Part shown: positions 60,546-64,000 of the stretch, one piece after another
Position numbering within the stretch: position 1 is the first letter of the stretch
How the letters are laid out: the number at the start of each line of letters is the position of its first letter
Source of the DNA: Delphinapterus leucas
Taxonomy: Eukaryota; Chordata; Mammalia; Artiodactyla; Monodontidae
Length of the DNA: 64,000 bases
Direction of reading: 5' to 3'
Assembly (NCBI RefSeq): GCF_002288925.2
Contig: NW_022098069.1
Span: 71,404,099-71,468,098, forward strand
Notes under the pieces: model-generated
The model's input: the letters and a program-made list of their open reading frames with translations, nothing else
What the model was told of the DNA's origin: nothing
Databases searched by the model: none
Position numbers and translations under genes: made by a program

Positions 60546-60910
60546 GAGAAGACCTGCACCGATTGATTATTTGAGGTAGAAACCACATAACTTCATGGTT
60601 TCAAATGGATTCAACTGGAAAAGAGACACAGCCCAGCGATTCTACACGTTTAGTTTTGCAACTGAGAGTAATAGCCATAAATTAAGGTAATTCTTAAGTA
60701 AAACAGAAAAAAAGAAACAAAAAATTTTAATCCCAACCTACATCAAATTTTGTACGTTAAAAAGATAGGAAATTTGATTTTAATTTGTTTCTACATTGGC
60801 ATTAAATAGAATCATCTGATCAAACTCTGCAGGTATTTGAGGATTCACACTCTGAAAGTATACATTTTGCTACCATTCAACGTATGCTAGATTCAGGCAA
60901 TTCCTAGATA
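60546..60910. other. single-copy DNA
   Basis: Nothing recognised. Confidence 0.45.
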
Positions 60911-60927
60911 TATAACTGCACTTTTAA

Positions 60928-61071
60928 AAAAATTTTATTAGAGTATAGTTGATTTACAATGTTGTGTTAGTTTTGGGTGTACAGCAAAGTGAATCAGTTA
61001 TACATATATCCACTCTTTTTTAGATTCTTTTCCCATATAGGCCATTATAGAGTATTGAATAGAGTTCCCTG
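60928..61071 (-). mobile_element. very short L1 3' end
   Basis: 'agagtatagttgatttacaa', 'tgttgtgttagttttgggtg' and 'tacagcaaagtgaatcagtt' are the reverse complement of a cetartiodactyl L1 3' UTR, with a T-rich start. Target duplications are 'tataactgcacttttaaa' (60911-60928) and 'tataattgtactttaaa' (61072-61088), imperfect. The insert is only about 145 bp. Confidence 0.88.
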
Positions 61072-61184
61072 TATAATTGTACTTTAAATAGTACCAAAAC
61101 ACCTATTGTATCATTTTACCTTATATTGAGTACTTGGCCTGACACATCTCAGGAACCAGGAAATACCTTCTGATCTTTCTTAGG

Positions 61185-61362
61185 ACAAGATTTCAAAGTA
61201 TGTAGAAGTATCTGGGGAATTATTAAAATACAGATTTCTTCAATCTACCCTCAATGATTCTGATTCAATACTTCTGGGGAAAAACAACGGAATTTGCATT
61301 TTCAACTGCTAAACCAGACATTCTGATGGAGGTGATTTTTTTAAACACATTTTGAGAAACTA
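61185..61362 (+). mobile_element. MER5A-like hAT-Charlie fossil
   Basis: The interior follows MER5A: 'ggggaattattaaaatacag', 'gattctgattcaatacttct', 'ggaatttgcattttcaactg', 'gatggaggtgat' and 'acattttgagaaactaa'. The left terminal inverted repeat is not clear. It has no coding capacity. Confidence 0.65.
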
Positions 61363-61641
61363 AGTCTTTAGGGGAGTTCTAGGCACCTTATGCTCACAGC
61401 TAATATAAGAACCACATATAGTCCACTGTGAATGGTACTGAGTGTATTGCAATAATGAAATGGTTACTTTGTAAAAATTCAGATCTCTAGCAAAAGATAT
61501 TGCCTAATTTCTGCTTTTAAAAAACAATTTTGTCTTCCTGTGGAAAAACTATTTGTAGGATTGAGCTCAAGATTGAAGAATTACAGTTTATCATAGCTTC
61601 AGGCTAAGGTTAAGAATATTATATAGTAGAAGTAAACTTGT
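61363..61641. other. single-copy DNA
   Basis: Nothing recognised. Confidence 0.45.
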
Positions 61642-61652
61642 CTCAGTGTTCC

Positions 61653-61841
61653 TTTTGTTTTGGCTGCACTGGATCTTAGTTGTGGCACTTGGGATCTTCT
61701 GTGTGGCATGCAGGATCTTTAGTTGTGGAATGATAACACTTAGTTGTGGCATGTGGGATCTAGTTCCCTGACCAGGGATCGAACCTGGGCCCCCTGCATT
61801 GGGAGTGTGGAGTCTTAGCCACTGGACAACGAGGGTAGACC
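61653..61841 (-). mobile_element. tRNA-derived SINE, older subtype
   Basis: 'tttggctgcactggatctta', 'gttccctgaccagggatcga' and 'acctgggccccctgcattgg' are the reverse complement of the older short SINE. Target duplications 'ctcagtgttcct' (61642-) and 'ctcaatgtttct' (61842-) are imperfect. Its 5' end on the minus strand is mutated. Confidence 0.88.
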
Positions 61842-61852
61842 CTCAATGTTTC

Positions 61853-63413
61853 TGAATGTCGTTTTTTTCCAAACCATTCACCCTGCTCTTTCATATATCT
61901 AGTACTAAGTGTCTAATTGCCTTTGCTATCAGTTCAGCTCTTCAGGGGGTAATATTTCAAGCATTTAACAGCTAATAAGGCCAGGGCAACTGTCAGTCAT
62001 ACAGACTCTAGAACCAGACAGAATGGATGGAATCTATTAAAATTTAGCCAGGAACAGAAGATCTGTCCTGGTGTCTGCCAGTTGGATTTAAGCCCTTTGG
62101 TATCCTAACTATGCTCGTTCACCTAAGCTTGAGAGGCTTTTCGTTCTTGTTCTTGTTTAGTTTCCTGTGAATCAATATTTTTGTTTCTTTGTCAAAATGA
62201 ATTTCACTTATGAATTACACTATTTTCATAATACCTTTGTGCTTTGATAGATATATTCTTAGAATAAACAAACAAAATAAACCTTAACTTAAGGAAGGTG
62301 CTCTACTTATCAAAATTTTTAGTACTGTGGTCTGCTAATTGGAAGATATGTTAGTATAGATGATATTGTTAGGTTTTCCTCTAGGAATTATTTATTTACT
62401 GAAAAATATTATTATGCCTATTTTATGCCAGAAACTGTATTAGAGATGTAAATGTAACTATCAACAATTTTGTATGAATAATTTTGTATAAATAAAATTT
62501 TTTATAAAAAAAACCTATCTTTACCTATTTGACTTGACTTATGTGAGCAGGTATCAGTTTGTGGGCTGGGGGAAAGGAATGAAAGAAAAGTTTTATCTCC
62601 ATGTGCACCAGCTACTACAGAGACAAAGGAAGTCAAGAAAATATTTAATTTCAAGTATAAGTATGCTTAGAGTAGAAGATGTGCCCAGGTCTCCCCTTAT
62701 ACCCCACCTATAGCCTACATATTAGCTATCCAATCTTATGGCATGGTGAGCTTTAAAGACTAAGTACTTCCTTTAGAGGAAAGAGGTGCCAACCCTCTTT
62801 CCCCTAAAAGATGCAGTGTAAAATCCTAATGTCTCAGTGGGTAGAAAATATAGCCATTCAAAATAGAACATGATGGTATGTGAAACTCAATGTTTATTTG
62901 TAAAGCATAAGTCATAGTTCTTTTTGCTCTTTTAAATGGCAAATATTTTCTCAGGATAAAAAACAAAACCAATGAATGATAACCTCTTTTCATCCTCTAT
63001 GGAGTTATCTATTATATCAGAATGTGCTTTTAACCTGCAGACGTCATATTCACACAACGGTGAACGAATTTAAAAGCTGTGATGAAACAAAACAAGGGAC
63101 TCTCCTGCCTGCCATGGAATAAGGAGGGAGGAGAAAGTATGGTCATCGGGAAGGTGTACTGGGAATTAACCAGATCTAGAAATTATCTCTGTGCCTCTTT
63201 TCTATCATCAATCATCATTCATTTATATAAGAATTTCTGACAGTTAAAAATATTAGTTTTCTTTACAGGAGATTTTTATTAATAATCATTAATGGTGAGA
63301 AAAAATTAGGGGCAACGAGAATAAATGTTGAATAAATTATGGTAGAATGAATAACGCTCACATTTATCTTTATAGCTCTAGATATAATTATATACAAGTG
63401 TGTGTGTATATGT
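61853..63413. other. single-copy AT-rich DNA
   Basis: No gene is recognised. About 62385-62465 ('ttatttactgaaaaat', 'tgccagaaactgtattag') may be a short minus-strand L2 3' end. It ends in a (TG)n/(TA)n run at 63398-63413 beside the gap. Confidence 0.4.
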
Positions 63414-63513
63414 NNNNNNNNNNNNNNNNNNNNNNNNNNNNNNNNNNNNNNNNNNNNNNNNNNNNNNNNNNNNNNNNNNNNNNNNNNNNNNNNNNNNNNN
63501 NNNNNNNNNNNNN
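63414..63513. other. assembly gap of exactly 100 N
   Basis: A run of 100 N, the conventional placeholder for a gap of unknown size. It is flanked by a (TG/TA) run on the left and (TAGA)n on the right (63521-63541), so a long microsatellite probably broke the assembly. Confidence 0.99.
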
Positions 63514-64000
63514 ACAGAGGTAGATGATAGGTAGATAGATAGTCAAGGTAGAAATGTTTGAAAATTTTAGGAAATATTTCACAAATCCTAAGTAAAATGT
63601 AAAACGTAGAAGATGGGCATGGCTTTTTTGAGCTTCAGAAGTCAATTGGTATAGAGTTTGTACCCGAAAATGTATAGCTCAGCTATTTTTTAAAAATGCC
63701 TTCTCTTTCATAAATCCAAACTAGCATCTGCTGCAAAATGAGTCTGTGACCTACTGAGATTTTAAACCATCCGTAGGTTGAAATAACAGTAATAATTTTC
63801 TAGGTGAGGGGATTTCTCTAACCAAGAGGAGTAACTGCCTTTGCTGCATTAATGGTAGATATACTGACTTGTTTGCTACCAAGTAATATGTAGTTAATAC
63901 TTGGAGGAGAACGATATATTGAAATTGGAGTTAATTTTAAATGATAATCAATAAGGAAAATTGCTGATTTTTATGAGGCTAAAAACATTAAATTAATTAA
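63514..64000. other. single-copy DNA to window end
   Basis: It starts with a short (TAGA)n run. Nothing else is recognised. Confidence 0.45.

Noticed and set aside
1..64000. A hidden bacterial, viral or phage-like gene system
   Set aside because: There are no dense long frames, no operon structure and no ribosome-binding sites. The repeat content is wholly mammalian and evenly distributed.

Overview
The window is nuclear DNA of a cetartiodactyl mammal, almost certainly a cetacean. The main evidence is thirteen tRNA-derived SINEs of the CHR type, which begin with the hallmark 'cttccctggtggcgcagtgg' and often have CHR-2-like bodies. This family is known from whales, dolphins and hippos. The rest is what a mammalian gene desert normally holds: AT-rich single-copy DNA, L1 and L2 LINEs, MIR SINEs, hAT DNA-transposon fossils, MaLR/ERV solo LTRs and microsatellites. 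I found no intact protein-coding gene, tRNA or rRNA gene, CRISPR array or operon. The longest open frame is 145 codons and is not recognisable. All coding similarity I can name comes from dead retrotransposons. Family names are from memory of consensus sequences, not from a search.

Layout: 1-2.6 kb holds a hAT fossil, a solo ERV LTR with TATA-like and poly(A) signals, and a SINE. 2.6-12.1 kb is single-copy DNA with a SINE, several decayed minus-strand L2 pieces, a 5'-truncated L1 with target-site duplications, and a tail-only insertion. One GC-rich 96-bp segment near 3.2 kb has good splice-site context. 12-26 kb is mostly single-copy, with three CHR SINEs, MIRs, an LTR-like fossil, an unassigned GC-richer block (22.3-23.0 kb) and microsatellites. 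26.2-28.1 kb is an L2 fragment abutting a scrambled minus-strand L1.

28-33.4 kb is single-copy and AT-rich. 33.4-42.4 kb is the largest structure: an old L1 (5' region, ORF1, part of ORF2, 3' end) with a younger ~4 kb 5'-truncated L1 inserted between its ORF1 and ORF2, plus three CHR SINEs in its 3' half. One of those SINEs is bounded by a ~30-bp inverted copy of its own 5' junction.

43.1-47.2 kb holds two MaLR-like LTRs and several L2 fragments. 47.6-57.5 kb is mostly single-copy with SINEs, an L2, a MIR and a perfect 2 x 232 bp tandem duplication. 57.5-64 kb holds more L2, SINE, L1 and MER5A-like fossils, and a 100-N assembly gap flanked by microsatellites.

The window shows no working gene system. 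Its interest lies in retrotransposon archaeology (nesting, foldback, scrambling, tail-only insertion), one exact local duplication, and a few candidate cis-elements that rest on motifs alone.
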